Of a stretch of 64,000 bases of DNA, positions 1 to 9,276 are shown piece by piece; the first letter of the stretch is position 1, and each line of letters starts with the position of its first letter. The notes beneath the pieces were generated by a model. It was not told the DNA's origin, ran no database searches, and was given only the letters and a program-made list of their open reading frames with translations. The translations under genes and the position numbers were made by a program. Source of the stretch: Pricia antarctica (GTDB lineage: Bacteria; Bacteroidota; Bacteroidia; Flavobacteriales; Flavobacteriaceae); the NCBI GenBank assembly GCA_011050085.1, contig DRGL01000040.1, positions 1-64,000 on the forward strand, written 5' to 3'.

Positions 1-2
1 AA

Positions 3-2276
3 GACGAAAAGACAGGTAAATATGTAATCGTAAATTTTTACAAAGATGCTGTGCCTGGCGACGACCCCAGGCACATGGGTATTCTTCCACGAATGTGGAG
101 CACTCAACATGCCGAAAACTACATGAAGTATTTTGGTCCGCTCGATTTTAAGATAAAACAGTCGAACGAAGAGCTAAGAACTGCTGTAAAGCAGGTGAAA
201 GAGGGGTATGCCAAAGGTGAAATAGATGCCGAACAATATATTGGATTCTTAAGGCGATTCGATCAATACATTGAGGTCGAACCACCCTCGGTATGGCAGA
301 ATATTGAATATATGGTGCAGTTTCAGTTCGGTTACATGTACTGGCGTTATTTCATGTGGAATTTCTCAGGAAAGAATAATGATCTTCAAGGTCGGTACAA
401 CGGAGACGGTGAGTGGATAAGTGGTTTTGATTTTTTTGATAGTATGCGCATTGGTAGTCAAGATAATCTTCCTGATGCCGTAGAAAATGATAAGTCGAGG
501 AATACCTATTATCTATTGCCCCTGATTTTGGGGATTATCGGAATACTGTTTCAAGTATCCAAAAACCCGAAACAGTTTTGGGTGCTCCTTATATTTTTCT
601 TATTTACTGGTTTAGCCATTCAATTCTATACCAACCCCTATATCTTTCAGCCCCGTGAGCGTGATTATTCACTCGTGGGCTCGTTTTACGTTTTTGCTCT
701 TTGGATAGGCCTTGGTGTATATGGACTTTTTGACGAGTTCCGAAAATTACTGTCGCCAAAAATTCTGGCCCCTGTGGTTACCATAGTGTGCTTTTTGGCA
801 GTACCAACCGTGATGGCCTTTCAGAATTGGGATGACCATGACCGTTCGAACCGCTATACCGCGAACGCTTCGGCAAAGGCATATCTTGATTCTTGCCAAG
901 AAGATGCTGGGGCCATTTTATTTACGATCGGCGATAATGATACTTTTCCACTTTGGTATGCCCAAGAGATAGAAGGCTATCGTACCGACGTACGCATTGT
1001 ATGTACCAGTCTTTTCGAAACGGACTGGTATGTAGATCAGATGAAGCGAAAGGCTTACGAAAGTGAGGCCATTCCTTCGCAGATAACCCACGATAAGTAC
1101 CGCTGGGGGTCACGAGATGTACTCTACTACCAAAATGTTGACCAAATTTTCAACAAAAAACTTTCCGAGAACCGATGGTCGGTACAAGATTTCATAAAAT
1201 GGGTCGATAGTGATGAGCCACAGACCAAGTTAAAGTATATCCTCGAAAAACAAGGGGCTGACGTAGAGGCGTACTCAGAGAACTCCCAGAATATCGTCTA
1301 TTATCCCACAACGAAATTACGAATTGCCGTAAACAAGAAAAATGTATTGGAAAGTGGACTGGTCAAAGAAAAAGATTCGGCAGAAATTGTGGATTATATT
1401 GATATAGAAATCCCAAAAACAGCTATTACCAAAAAGAGCATGATGATGTTGGATATGTTGGCCAACAACGACTGGAAGCGCCCGCTTTATTTTTCGGGTG
1501 GAAGTTTTGACGAAGCCGAGTACCTTTGGATGAAAGATTATTTGCAACTCGATGGTATGGCCTATAAGTTAGTGCCCATTAAAACGCCAAGAACAAAATC
1601 ATCTTTTGAAATGGGTCGTATCGATACCGACTTAATGTATGATATTGTAACCAATTGGTACTGGGGAAATTCTGGGAGTCCGGATATTTACCATGATGTA
1701 CAGACTAGAATTCAAGGCTTGTCGTACCGAAGCAATCTTGCCCGCTTGACCGAAAAACTTATAGAGGAAAACAAAATTGAGAAGGCGAAGAACATTATCG
1801 ATTTGACGATGAAAAACCTTCCAGTCGAGTTTTACCAATATTACACCTTCGTTGAACCTTTTGTTGATGGATATTATAAAGTAGGAGAGACTGAGAAGGC
1901 GAGAGCGCTTTTCAAAAAACTTAAGAAAATATATCAAGATCGTCTGGAATATTACGCAGGTATACCTTTGGATGAACAATATGATCACATTGATGACATC
2001 ATCGGTGATATGGAGGGGTATCGTCGAAATATAGATATTCTTATTACCAATAAAGACCGTGAAATGGCGGAGAAAGAAACCTTGATTTTCAATGAATACA
2101 TTGATAAGTTCGAGCATTTTTATAAGAACAACATACCAGGCGATGATTCACAAAACTTGGGTCGACCTGATCCTGACATGGTAGACACCATGCCCATATC
2201 GGATACCAGTGTTATCGATGCTACTACTACGGAAGAGGATATTCGGGACAGTGTTCTAAAACCTACCGAAAATTGA
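3..2276 (+). CDS. DUF2723 family membrane protein, C-terminal part (5' end outside window)
   Basis: The reading frame is open from base 3 with no stop upstream, so the gene enters from before the window; the GTG at 51 is an internal codon, not a start. About 757 residues are visible. Four hydrophobic segments between roughly bases 500 and 820 are the last membrane helices. A large soluble part follows, with the family-typical stretch GDNDTFPLWYAQ (about base 930) and a helical, TPR-like C-terminus. DUF2723 proteins of Bacteroidota are usually about 1000-1150 aa and are related to GT-C glycosyltransferases of the TMEM260/O-mannosyltransferase type; the catalytic N-terminal part is outside the window. 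A role in transferring sugars to exported proteins is inference from the family. The gene faces the minus-strand thioredoxin-like gene. Confidence 0.85.
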   Translation, partial: DEKTGKYVIVNFYKDAVPGDDPRHMGILPRMWSTQHAENYMKYFGPLDFKIKQSNEELRTAVKQVKEGYAKGEIDAEQYIGFLRRFDQYIEVEPPSVWQNIEYMVQFQFGYMYWRYFMWNFSGKNNDLQGRYNGDGEWISGFDFFDSMRIGSQDNLPDAVENDKSRNTYYLLPLILGIIGILFQVSKNPKQFWVLLIFFLFTGLAIQFYTNPYIFQPRERDYSLVGSFYVFALWIGLGVYGLFDEFRKLLSPKILAPVVTIVCFLAVPTVMAFQNWDDHDRSNRYTANASAKAYLDSCQEDAGAILFTIGDNDTFPLWYAQEIEGYRTDVRIVCTSLFETDWYVDQMKRKAYESEAIPSQITHDKYRWGSRDVLYYQNVDQIFNKKLSENRWSVQDFIKWVDSDEPQTKLKYILEKQGADVEAYSENSQNIVYYPTTKLRIAVNKKNVLESGLVKEKDSAEIVDYIDIEIPKTAITKKSMMMLDMLANNDWKRPLYFSGGSFDEAEYLWMKDYLQLDGMAYKLVPIKTPRTKSSFEMGRIDTDLMYDIVTNWYWGNSGSPDIYHDVQTRIQGLSYRSNLARLTEKLIEENKIEKAKNIIDLTMKNLPVEFYQYYTFVEPFVDGYYKVGETEKARALFKKLKKIYQDRLEYYAGIPLDEQYDHIDDIIGDMEGYRRNIDILITNKDREMAEKETLIFNEYIDKFEHFYKNNIPGDDSQNLGRPDPDMVDTMPISDTSVIDATTTEEDIRDSVLKPTEN

Positions 2277-2393
2277 ACTTAAAATTCAAGAAAGCGGTTT
2301 CCTGCCGAATAGATACGATAGAAGTATTGATGTGATTATGCTTTGGGAGTGGAGGGTAGCTTCAATTAAGCTGTCAAAAGAATAGTGGAAGTT

Positions 2394-2690
2394 TTAGACG
2401 TATTCCTTTAAAATACCAATAAGGGTATTGGCATCTTGTTGGCCGCTTTGACGCCAGACCATTTCACCCTTTTTATAAATAATTAAAGTAGGTAAGCCCT
2501 TTACACGAAGGGCACTAGAGAGCTCTTTATTTTTGTCTACATCAATTTTAATTACTTTGCCCTTATCGCCCAAAGCCGCTGCAACATCACGGAGAACGCC
2601 GTGCATGGTTGTAGATTGCTCGTTCCAATCAGCATAAAAATCCAACAGAACAGGGACATTCAAATCGATAAGTTCACCAAATTTTGACAT
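2394..2690 (-). CDS. thioredoxin-fold protein without the CxxC active site
   Basis: This 98-residue protein has the length and pattern of a one-domain thioredoxin: the strand VPVLLDFYADW ending at Trp22, the middle strand KVIKIDVD, the cis-proline motif GLPT (Pro67) and a C-terminal helix. Where thioredoxins carry CGPC, right after the conserved Trp, this protein has NEQS, and there is no cysteine anywhere in it. It therefore cannot do dithiol-disulfide exchange by the usual mechanism. It has no signal peptide and should be cytoplasmic. A binding or chaperone role is possible, but I cannot assign a function. It lies 116 bp downstream of the metallophosphoesterase gene on the same strand. Confidence 0.85.
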   Translation of the reverse strand: MSKFGELIDLNVPVLLDFYADWNEQSTTMHGVLRDVAAALGDKGKVIKIDVDKNKELSSALRVKGLPTLIIYKKGEMVWRQSGQQDANTLIGILKEYV

Positions 2691-2806
2691 AGATAGTGCG
2701 TTGTGTTTAAAATCAAAAGTAATAAAAATTGTGAGATTGGCGCCCGTACCCCAAATTTATTGGGATTACCAACGCGTTAAAGTCGTGTTAAGGAACCAAT
2801 TGGCAA

Positions 2807-4057
2807 CTATGCTTTTTTCTTCAGGGTTATCACAGTAATTTCAGGCCAGATACCAAAACGTCCGGGGTATCCAAGGAAACCAAGTCCACGATTAACATTT
2901 ATAAACTGACCTTTCTCTTTGTAAATGCCCGCCCAATACTTGTAGCGCCAACTTGCCGGACTCCATTTGATCCAGCCAGGTATCTCGATACCGAACTGCA
3001 TTCCGTGCGTATGACCACTTAGTGTGAGATGGTAGTGCAATTCATCATCGATAACGATATCTTCCCAATGGGATGGGTCATGGCTCATTAAAATCTTGAA
3101 ATCATTTTTGTCAATGTTTTCGGTAGCTTTCTTTAGATCTCCTGCTTTTTTGAAGCCGCCACGCCCCCAATTTTCGACACCGACCAGGGCTATCCTATCG
3201 TTCCCTTTTTCAAGGTATCGGCTTTCGTTGAGCATAAGGTCAAAACCCATGTCACGCTGAATCGTTTTTAGGTCTTCTAAGTTTTGTCGTTTCAACGCTT
3301 CGGTTTCCCAATCCACATAATCGCCATAATCGTGGTTACCAAGCACTGAAAATTTCCCGTCCTCAGCTTTCAAAGTGGCAAAAATGTCTTTCCAAGGTTT
3401 CATCTCAGTGGCCATATTGTTGACCATATCACCCGTAAATAATAGCACGTCACTCTGTTGTTGATTAATGAGGTCGACCGCGTATTCGATTTTCTTGTGA
3501 TTGTCAAAACTGCCGCTATGAATGTCGGAGAGTTGGGTTATACGATATCCGTCAAAGGCGTCCGGTAGGTCTTCGAATTCCAAGGTATAGGTAAGTACCT
3601 GAAAGTTGTATTTCCCCTTGAACATGCCATATAGAAGTGCTCCGAACGGTAATGCTGCAATACCTATACCCAAAATGCTTAAAAATCTACGCCGTTGTGG
3701 TAGGGAGAATTCTTTGGTAGAGCCGGTAAGCTTGTGATATGTTCCCGAAATAATCCGAAAAATATCTTCCGAAAAAAGAAATATAACGCTTACCAGCTGA
3801 AACATGAAAACGGCAAGTACCAAACCTAAGGCATAGCTCTTTGGACGGCTTAAAACCCGGCCCTCTGTATCACCCCATGTAAATTGATAAATTAAATTAC
3901 CCAGTATCAGTGCCGATACGATTATAAATACGTAATAGACCCAAGGGTGTTTGACAGCAGTCTTCAAGGCTTGAAGCGTATATAACCCCAAAGCGATATA
4001 AATTGTAATAAAAATGATCCATCGTAGCATAGCTGCAAAGGTATTTTTTACTACCAT
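2807..4057 (-). CDS. membrane-anchored metallophosphoesterase
   Basis: The 416-residue protein has about four hydrophobic segments in the first 145 residues, then a calcineurin-like phosphoesterase domain. All metal-binding motifs are present: SDIH (Asp178, His180), GD (Asp210), GNHD (Asn241, His242), SHDP (His326) and GHTH (His349, His351). This matches the YkuE-like group of membrane-attached phosphoesterases; some relatives cleave UDP-diacylglucosamine or other lipid-linked phosphates, but the substrate here is unknown. The catalytic domain follows the membrane part; its side of the membrane is not certain. The gene starts 21 bp after the end of cutC on the same strand, so the two are probably cotranscribed. 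Met10 is an alternative start. Confidence 0.9.
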   Translation of the reverse strand: MVVKNTFAAMLRWIIFITIYIALGLYTLQALKTAVKHPWVYYVFIIVSALILGNLIYQFTWGDTEGRVLSRPKSYALGLVLAVFMFQLVSVIFLFSEDIFRIISGTYHKLTGSTKEFSLPQRRRFLSILGIGIAALPFGALLYGMFKGKYNFQVLTYTLEFEDLPDAFDGYRITQLSDIHSGSFDNHKKIEYAVDLINQQQSDVLLFTGDMVNNMATEMKPWKDIFATLKAEDGKFSVLGNHDYGDYVDWETEALKRQNLEDLKTIQRDMGFDLMLNESRYLEKGNDRIALVGVENWGRGGFKKAGDLKKATENIDKNDFKILMSHDPSHWEDIVIDDELHYHLTLSGHTHGMQFGIEIPGWIKWSPASWRYKYWAGIYKEKGQFINVNRGLGFLGYPGRFGIWPEITVITLKKKA

Positions 4058-4078
4058 TACAAATGGCCCATTTAGATT

Positions 4079-4801
4079 TTATTTAACTGCATTTACCACT
4101 TTGCGAATCAACTCAGGGTCAGAAATAGGTATAGCATCATCTTGCAAAAAAGAAGGCGCATGCATTGAGATTTTCGGAACGGCATCTAAGGTCTGAACGA
4201 ATCGGCTTCCGGAAAGGTGTGCAGCTTGAAAGCCTTGTTTTTTAAAAAGATGAATGTTTTCGGGGCGTATTCCTCCTCCGGGCATAATCGTAACGGTCGA
4301 TGCTGTTTGATCAAGTTCCGTTAGCAACGCGATACCTTCTTCCGCAGATTTTTGCTGTCCCGAAGTCAAGATAGTGTGCACCCCCAACTTTTCTAATATA
4401 GCCAAGGCCTCCAATGGATTTTGTAGCCAATCGAAGGCCCTGTGAAATGTAAAATTTAAATTACCGGAGGCTTGGATCAATGCTTTTGTACGGTCAATAT
4501 CCAAATTAAAATTCTTTTCTAAAATGCCCGATACGATACCGTCAAAACCCAAATCTGTGCAGGTTTCGATATCCGTTTTCATACAATCGAATTCTTCTTT
4601 AGAATAGGTAAAATCACCACTTCTTGGCCGAATCAACACATGAATGGGAATGGTAATCATTCTTCTGACCGCCTTCAAAAGTCCATAAGACGGCGTTATT
4701 CCTCCAACCGCGAGCTCTGAACAGAGTTCTATGCGATGTGCGCCAGCTTTTTCCGCATTTAGGGCAGATTGCAGCGAATTGGCGCAAACTTCTATCAACA
4801 T
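4079..4801 (-). CDS. cutC: CutC family protein
   Basis: At 240 aa this has the usual CutC length and the TIM-barrel fold pattern. Recognisable family stretches are LIEVCANS at the N-terminus, AHRIELCSEL, HVLIRPRSGDF, FHRAFD, LTSGQ and IMPGGGI. CutC was first linked to copper tolerance in E. coli; later work questioned this, and the enzyme activity is unsettled. The gene is divergent from the glycosylasparaginase gene (38 bp apart) and is followed closely by the metallophosphoesterase gene. Confidence 0.93.
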   Translation of the reverse strand: MLIEVCANSLQSALNAEKAGAHRIELCSELAVGGITPSYGLLKAVRRMITIPIHVLIRPRSGDFTYSKEEFDCMKTDIETCTDLGFDGIVSGILEKNFNLDIDRTKALIQASGNLNFTFHRAFDWLQNPLEALAILEKLGVHTILTSGQQKSAEEGIALLTELDQTASTVTIMPGGGIRPENIHLFKKQGFQAAHLSGSRFVQTLDAVPKISMHAPSFLQDDAIPISDPELIRKVVNAVK

Positions 4802-4839
4802 ATCCTTATATTTATCCGTCTTAAAAGTAATTAGGAATT

Positions 4840-5841
4840 ATGGAACGAAGAAAATTTTTGAGGAATTCCACAGTGGTCGGTGCCGGTTTGATTGCTACAC
4901 CGATGTTGGCATCTACGTCAAATGCAGAAAAGGAATTAGAAACCGGTAAAAAAGGGGGTCCATCCAAGGATATCCTCCCAATGGTCATTTGTACATGGGA
5001 TTTTAAAAATGCTTCGGCAAAGGCTTGGGATGTTTTAAAGGATGGGGGAACGGCCCTAGATGCTGTCGAACAGGGTGTGAAGGTCGAGGAGGCAGATGTT
5101 GACAATCAAACCGTGGGTGTGGGCGGAAGGCCCGACCGTGATGGTAACGTGACCTTAGACGCCTGTATTATGGACAAAGACGGCAATTGTGGAGCGGTAT
5201 TGGCGATGCAAAATATTGCGCATCCTATTTCCGTGGCCCGAAAGGTAATGGAAGAAACCCCGCATGTGATGCTAGCCGGCAAAGGAGCGGAACAGTTCGC
5301 CTATGAAATGGGTTTTGAAAAGACCGATCTACTCACCGAAAAATCGAAGCAGGATTGGATTGAATGGAAAAAAACGTCGCAATATAAACCCGTTATTAAT
5401 ATTGAAAACCATGATACCATTGGTATGTTGGCTATCGATATCAATGGCGATATTTCAGGCGCCTGTACAACCAGTGGGATGGGCTATAAAATGGCCGGTA
5501 GGGTCGGTGATTCCCCAATCATAGGCGCTGGGCTTTTTGTTGATAACGAAGTGGGCGGTGCCACCGCCACTGGAGTAGGAGAGGAAGTTGTTAAGACCGT
5601 AGGCAGCTTCTTAATCGTAGAACTGATGCGGCAAGGCAAATCTCCTCAAGAAGCCTGTGAAGAAGGGGTAAAACGTATCATCGCAAAGAATAAGGACAAA
5701 CAAGACTTCCAAATCGGTTTTATTGCCGTAAATAAAAAGGGTGAGACCGGCGGGTACTGTATTCATCCCGGATTTTCCTATCGTACCTATTCTGAAAATG
5801 GTCATGTTAATAATCCCTCTGATTCTTATCTTGATACCTAA
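4840..5841 (+). CDS. N4-(beta-N-acetylglucosaminyl)-L-asparaginase (Ntn hydrolase), exported
   Basis: The 333-residue protein begins with a signal region containing the twin-arginine-like sequence RRKFL at residues 3-7 and a short hydrophobic stretch ending near Ala24-Ala29. The body matches glycosylasparaginase: HDTIGMLA contains the expected nucleophile Thr193, which in the family becomes the new N-terminus after self-cleavage, and GACTTSGMGYK is the typical substrate-binding region. The family removes GlcNAc from asparagine in degraded N-glycoproteins and was structurally studied in Elizabethkingia (Flavobacterium) meningosepticum. A periplasmic location by Tat export is inferred. An isoaspartyl peptidase is the alternative, but HDTIG and overall length favour the glycosylasparaginase branch. 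Confidence 0.92.
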   Translation: MERRKFLRNSTVVGAGLIATPMLASTSNAEKELETGKKGGPSKDILPMVICTWDFKNASAKAWDVLKDGGTALDAVEQGVKVEEADVDNQTVGVGGRPDRDGNVTLDACIMDKDGNCGAVLAMQNIAHPISVARKVMEETPHVMLAGKGAEQFAYEMGFEKTDLLTEKSKQDWIEWKKTSQYKPVINIENHDTIGMLAIDINGDISGACTTSGMGYKMAGRVGDSPIIGAGLFVDNEVGGATATGVGEEVVKTVGSFLIVELMRQGKSPQEACEEGVKRIIAKNKDKQDFQIGFIAVNKKGETGGYCIHPGFSYRTYSENGHVNNPSDSYLDT

Positions 5842-5944
5842 CACTATCCTCTAATTTCTTGTATAAATGTTTTTTGGAATGTAATCCCAATCAAATGTAT
5901 CCTGTGAAATCAACAGACAACCGAGATATAAAACAGAACAATTC

Positions 5945-5952
5945 TACCTTTG
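5945..5952 (+). promoter_or_regulatory. candidate -7 element for polA
   Basis: TACCTTTG fits the Bacteroidota -7 pattern TAnnTTTG and lies 41 bp before the polA ATG. I do not see a convincing TTG at -33, so support is partial. Confidence 0.35.
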
Positions 5953-5993
5953 CCCTAGATTCACAATCAAATTTCTTACACTAACTATTGAAC

Positions 5994-8837
5994 ATGTCAC
6001 AACAAAAACGCCTTTTTCTTCTAGATGCCTACGCCTTAATATTTCGAGGATACTATGCACTCATAAAAAATCCACGTATCAATTCAAAAGGGATGGACAC
6101 CTCGGCCATTATGGGCTTTATGAATTCCCTTTTCGATGTCATCAAACGGGAAAAACCCGACCACTTGGCTGTCTGTTTCGACAAAGACGGTAGCGCTGAT
6201 AGGGTCGAAATGTATGCGGATTATAAGGCGAACCGAGATGATACTCCCGATGCCATTAGAACCGCCATCCCTTGGATACAAAATATTTTAAAGGCCATGC
6301 ACATTCCTTGTATCGAATTGTCGGGGCTCGAGGCCGATGATATTATCGGCACCTTGGCCAAACAGGCTGAAAAGGAAGACTATAAGGTCTTTATGGTAAC
6401 GCCCGATAAAGATTTTGCACAATTGGTATCCAAAAATATCTTTATGTACAGGCCCTCGCGCATGGGCAACGGAATCGAAATATGGGGTATTCCCGAAGTG
6501 CAGAAACGCTTTGGGGTAGAGCGCCCTGAACAGGTGATCGATTATTTGGGCATGATGGGCGATGCCAGCGATAACATACCGGGTTTGCCTGGTGTTGGCG
6601 ACAAAACGGCCAAAAAATTTATTAAGCAATTCGATTCTATGGAAGGCCTTTTGGCGAACACCCATAAATTGAAGGGAAAAATGAAAGAGAAGGTCGAAGA
6701 AAATGCGGCATTGGGCAGATTATCGAAACAGTTGGCCACTATTATTATAGATTGTGACGTGACTTTCGATGCCGAAGATTATGAGCTCTCACAGCCCGAC
6801 AATGAAAAGGTGCAAGAGCTGTTCGAAGAATTGGAGTTTAGAAGGTTAAAAGACCAGTTCATTAAAATATTTTCCGGGGATGACGATACCACCCAAGCGC
6901 AAGTGAGCAGTACTCCGACCGCAAAAGCGCAAGTAGCCGAGAAGGAGGCTGGCGGTGGACAGTTTTCACTTTTCGGTGGAGACCCTGCACATACGGGCGA
7001 AACTATAACTGATCTCAACAGCCGAAAAACCATCGGCGAGGTATCCCATTCATATCAGAGCGTCGCCCAGGGAATGGCAATGGAACTCTTTCTGAAAAAC
7101 TTGATGAAGCAGACTTCTGTTTGCTTTGATACCGAAACTACGGGCTTGGATCCATTGAAAGCCGAATTGGTAGGAATAGCCTTTTCTTGGGAAGCCACAA
7201 AGGGTTTTTACATCCCAATTCCAGAGGATAGGCAATCCGCTCAAGAGATTGTCGAGCAGCTGCGTCCGTTCTTTGAATCCGAAACCATCGAAAAAGTCGG
7301 TCAGAACCTCAAATATGATATTAAAGTTCTTGATAAATATGATATAAAGGTCAAGGGGCGGTTTTTTGATACGATGTTGGCGCATTACCTTATCAATCCC
7401 GATATGCGGCACAATATGGATGTGCTAGCGGAAACGTATCTCAATTACACGCCTGTTTCCATTACCGAACTTATCGGGAAAAAGGGAAAAAACCAGCTTA
7501 CTATGCGAGATGTTCCTCTGGATAAACAGACAGAATATGCCGTCGAGGATGCCGATATCACCTTTCAACTGGCGCAGCATTTCAGTCCTGAACTTGCGGA
7601 GGCCAAAACCGATACTCTTTTTAACGATATCGAAATTCCATTGCTACACGTATTGGCTGACATGGAACTGGAGGGTATTAATTTGGACAAGAAATTCTTG
7701 AATTCCCTTTCAGAAGATCTTGACAATGATATAAAAAATCTGGAGGAGAATATTTACAAAGAAGCTGGGGAAGAATTCAATATCGGTTCACCCAAACAAT
7801 TGGGTGAAATTCTATTTGATAAAATGAAGCTGGTCGACAAGCCCAAAAAAACCCGTACCGGACAATACTCTACTGCTGAGGACACCCTTTCATATCTTGC
7901 GAAAGAGCATGAAATCATTCAGCAGGTACTAAATTATAGGGGATTGAGCAAACTGAAAAGTACGTATATCGATGCTCTTCCCCAGCAAATCGAGCCTTCG
8001 ACGGGTCGTGTGCATACCGACTATATGCAAACAGTAGCGGCCACCGGAAGGTTAAGTAGTAACAATCCTAACTTGCAAAATATACCGATCAGAACTGAAC
8101 GCGGACGTCAGGTGCGTAAAGCTTTTATCCCAAGGGATGAAAACTATACGTTACTGGCGGCGGATTATTCTCAAATCGAACTCCGAATTATCGCAGCTTT
8201 AAGTGAAGAAACAACGATGATCGAAGCGTTTAAGAACGGAGAAGATATTCACGCCTCCACTGCATCGAAAGTGTTTAATGTGCCGCTTGACGAAGTTACG
8301 CGCGAACAGCGTAGCAATGCGAAAACGGTTAATTTTGGAATCATTTATGGGGTATCTGCCTTTGGGCTTAGTAATCAGACGGATTTATCACGTGCAGAAT
8401 CCAAAGAGTTGATCGATACCTATTATAAAACCTATCCCAAACTTCGTAATTATATGAGCGAGCAAGTTGATTTTGCCCGTGAACACGGTTACGTACAGAC
8501 AGTCTTGGGAAGGCGAAGGTATTTAAAGGACATCAACGGCAGCAATCAAGTTGTACGTGGAGCTGCCGAACGAAACGCTGTCAATGCCCCGATTCAAGGT
8601 AGCGCTGCCGATATTATCAAAATCGCGATGATTAATATCCATAAAAAGTTGATCGAAGGAAAATACAAGAGCAAAATGCTGTTACAGGTGCATGATGAAC
8701 TAGTATTCGACGTTTATAAATCTGAATTGGAAGAACTAAAGCCATTGATCAAATCTGAAATGGAGAACGCCTATACGTTGTCGGTACCTTTGGATGTAGA
8801 GTTGGGTGTTGGCGATAATTGGTTGGAGGCGCATTGA
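5994..8837 (+). CDS. polA: DNA polymerase I
   Basis: This 947-residue enzyme has all three domains. The N-terminal 5'-3' exonuclease (about residues 1-290) shows LLDAYALIFRGYYA, LEADDIIGTL, TPDKDFAQL and the helix-hairpin-helix GLPGVGDKTA. The 3'-5' proofreading domain begins near residue 375 with FDTETTGLDP, so its first catalytic acids are kept. The polymerase domain has motif A DYSQIELRI (about 722), the O-helix region KTVNFGIIYG (about 776) and motif C QVHDELVF (about 897). It removes RNA primers and fills gaps in replication and repair. I chose the ATG at 5994; a TTG two codons upstream (5988) is less likely. Confidence 0.97.
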   Translation: MSQQKRLFLLDAYALIFRGYYALIKNPRINSKGMDTSAIMGFMNSLFDVIKREKPDHLAVCFDKDGSADRVEMYADYKANRDDTPDAIRTAIPWIQNILKAMHIPCIELSGLEADDIIGTLAKQAEKEDYKVFMVTPDKDFAQLVSKNIFMYRPSRMGNGIEIWGIPEVQKRFGVERPEQVIDYLGMMGDASDNIPGLPGVGDKTAKKFIKQFDSMEGLLANTHKLKGKMKEKVEENAALGRLSKQLATIIIDCDVTFDAEDYELSQPDNEKVQELFEELEFRRLKDQFIKIFSGDDDTTQAQVSSTPTAKAQVAEKEAGGGQFSLFGGDPAHTGETITDLNSRKTIGEVSHSYQSVAQGMAMELFLKNLMKQTSVCFDTETTGLDPLKAELVGIAFSWEATKGFYIPIPEDRQSAQEIVEQLRPFFESETIEKVGQNLKYDIKVLDKYDIKVKGRFFDTMLAHYLINPDMRHNMDVLAETYLNYTPVSITELIGKKGKNQLTMRDVPLDKQTEYAVEDADITFQLAQHFSPELAEAKTDTLFNDIEIPLLHVLADMELEGINLDKKFLNSLSEDLDNDIKNLEENIYKEAGEEFNIGSPKQLGEILFDKMKLVDKPKKTRTGQYSTAEDTLSYLAKEHEIIQQVLNYRGLSKLKSTYIDALPQQIEPSTGRVHTDYMQTVAATGRLSSNNPNLQNIPIRTERGRQVRKAFIPRDENYTLLAADYSQIELRIIAALSEETTMIEAFKNGEDIHASTASKVFNVPLDEVTREQRSNAKTVNFGIIYGVSAFGLSNQTDLSRAESKELIDTYYKTYPKLRNYMSEQVDFAREHGYVQTVLGRRRYLKDINGSNQVVRGAAERNAVNAPIQGSAADIIKIAMINIHKKLIEGKYKSKMLLQVHDELVFDVYKSELEELKPLIKSEMENAYTLSVPLDVELGVGDNWLEAH

Positions 8838-8867
8838 CATACAAAAAGCTATAGTTCACAACATTTC

Positions 8868-8899
8868 TTTGGCGACACTCAAAGAAGCGGATATTTTTG
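8868..8899 (+). promoter_or_regulatory. promoter, TTTG-N20-TATTTTTG
   Basis: TTTG at 8868-8871 and TATTTTTG at 8892-8899, 20 bp apart, match the Bacteroidota -33/-7 consensus. The predicted start of transcription is near 8906, 26 bp before the ATG at 8932. A small hairpin (TTCTTTG 8865-8871 with CAAAGAA 8880-8886) overlaps it and could help end polA transcription, but no strong T-run follows. Confidence 0.6.
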
Positions 8900-8931
8900 G
8901 CTAAAAATTAGGTTCCCTATGGAACTACGCT

Positions 8932-9276
8932 ATGAAAAAGTATTTTACTTTTATTCTGCTAGCAATGGCCTCTTTTGTAGGTAGCGCACAAACCGATTAT
9001 ACTGAAAATACGCCTGCTTCCAAGATGCAATCGATTAGTAAGGTCAAGATATTTCCGAACCCAGCTACCAACGTAATAAATGTACTCGGACTTAAAAACT
9101 CCCAACAAGCTAACATCACGATTCTCGATATTTACGGCAATACGGTTTTGGCCCGTAAATGGGCCATACGTCGCAATGTTTTAAATATACCAATTACAGA
9201 GCTTAAGCCTGGTACATATGTCATACGAATTCATTCCAACGAAAATCAGGTAGTGACTAAATTCTACAAACAGTAG
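8932..9276 (+). CDS. very short secreted protein with type A T9SS sorting domain
   Basis: The 114-residue product has a clear signal peptide (MKKYFTFILL..., cleavage after GSAQ at about residue 20). After about 20 linker residues almost the whole mature protein is a Por secretion-system C-terminal domain: KIFPNPATNVINV, TILDIYGNTVL, LNIPITELKPGTYVIRI and the final VVTKFYKQ. Such domains direct proteins through the type IX secretion system and are normally removed or anchored at the surface, attached to a much larger cargo. Here there is practically no cargo. It may act on its own, be a remnant of a larger protein, or be a small filament or adhesin part; none can be decided. It has its own promoter and stands alone between polA and rplM. 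Confidence 0.85.
   Translation: MKKYFTFILLAMASFVGSAQTDYTENTPASKMQSISKVKIFPNPATNVINVLGLKNSQQANITILDIYGNTVLARKWAIRRNVLNIPITELKPGTYVIRIHSNENQVVTKFYKQ

Noticed and set aside
51-53. GTG as the start of the DUF2723 gene
   Set aside because: The frame is open to the first bases of the window and the family is much longer, so this is an internal codon.
1632-2117. 161-codon minus-strand frame inside the DUF2723 gene
   Set aside because: It is fully opposite to a well-supported coding sequence and has no recognisable domain.
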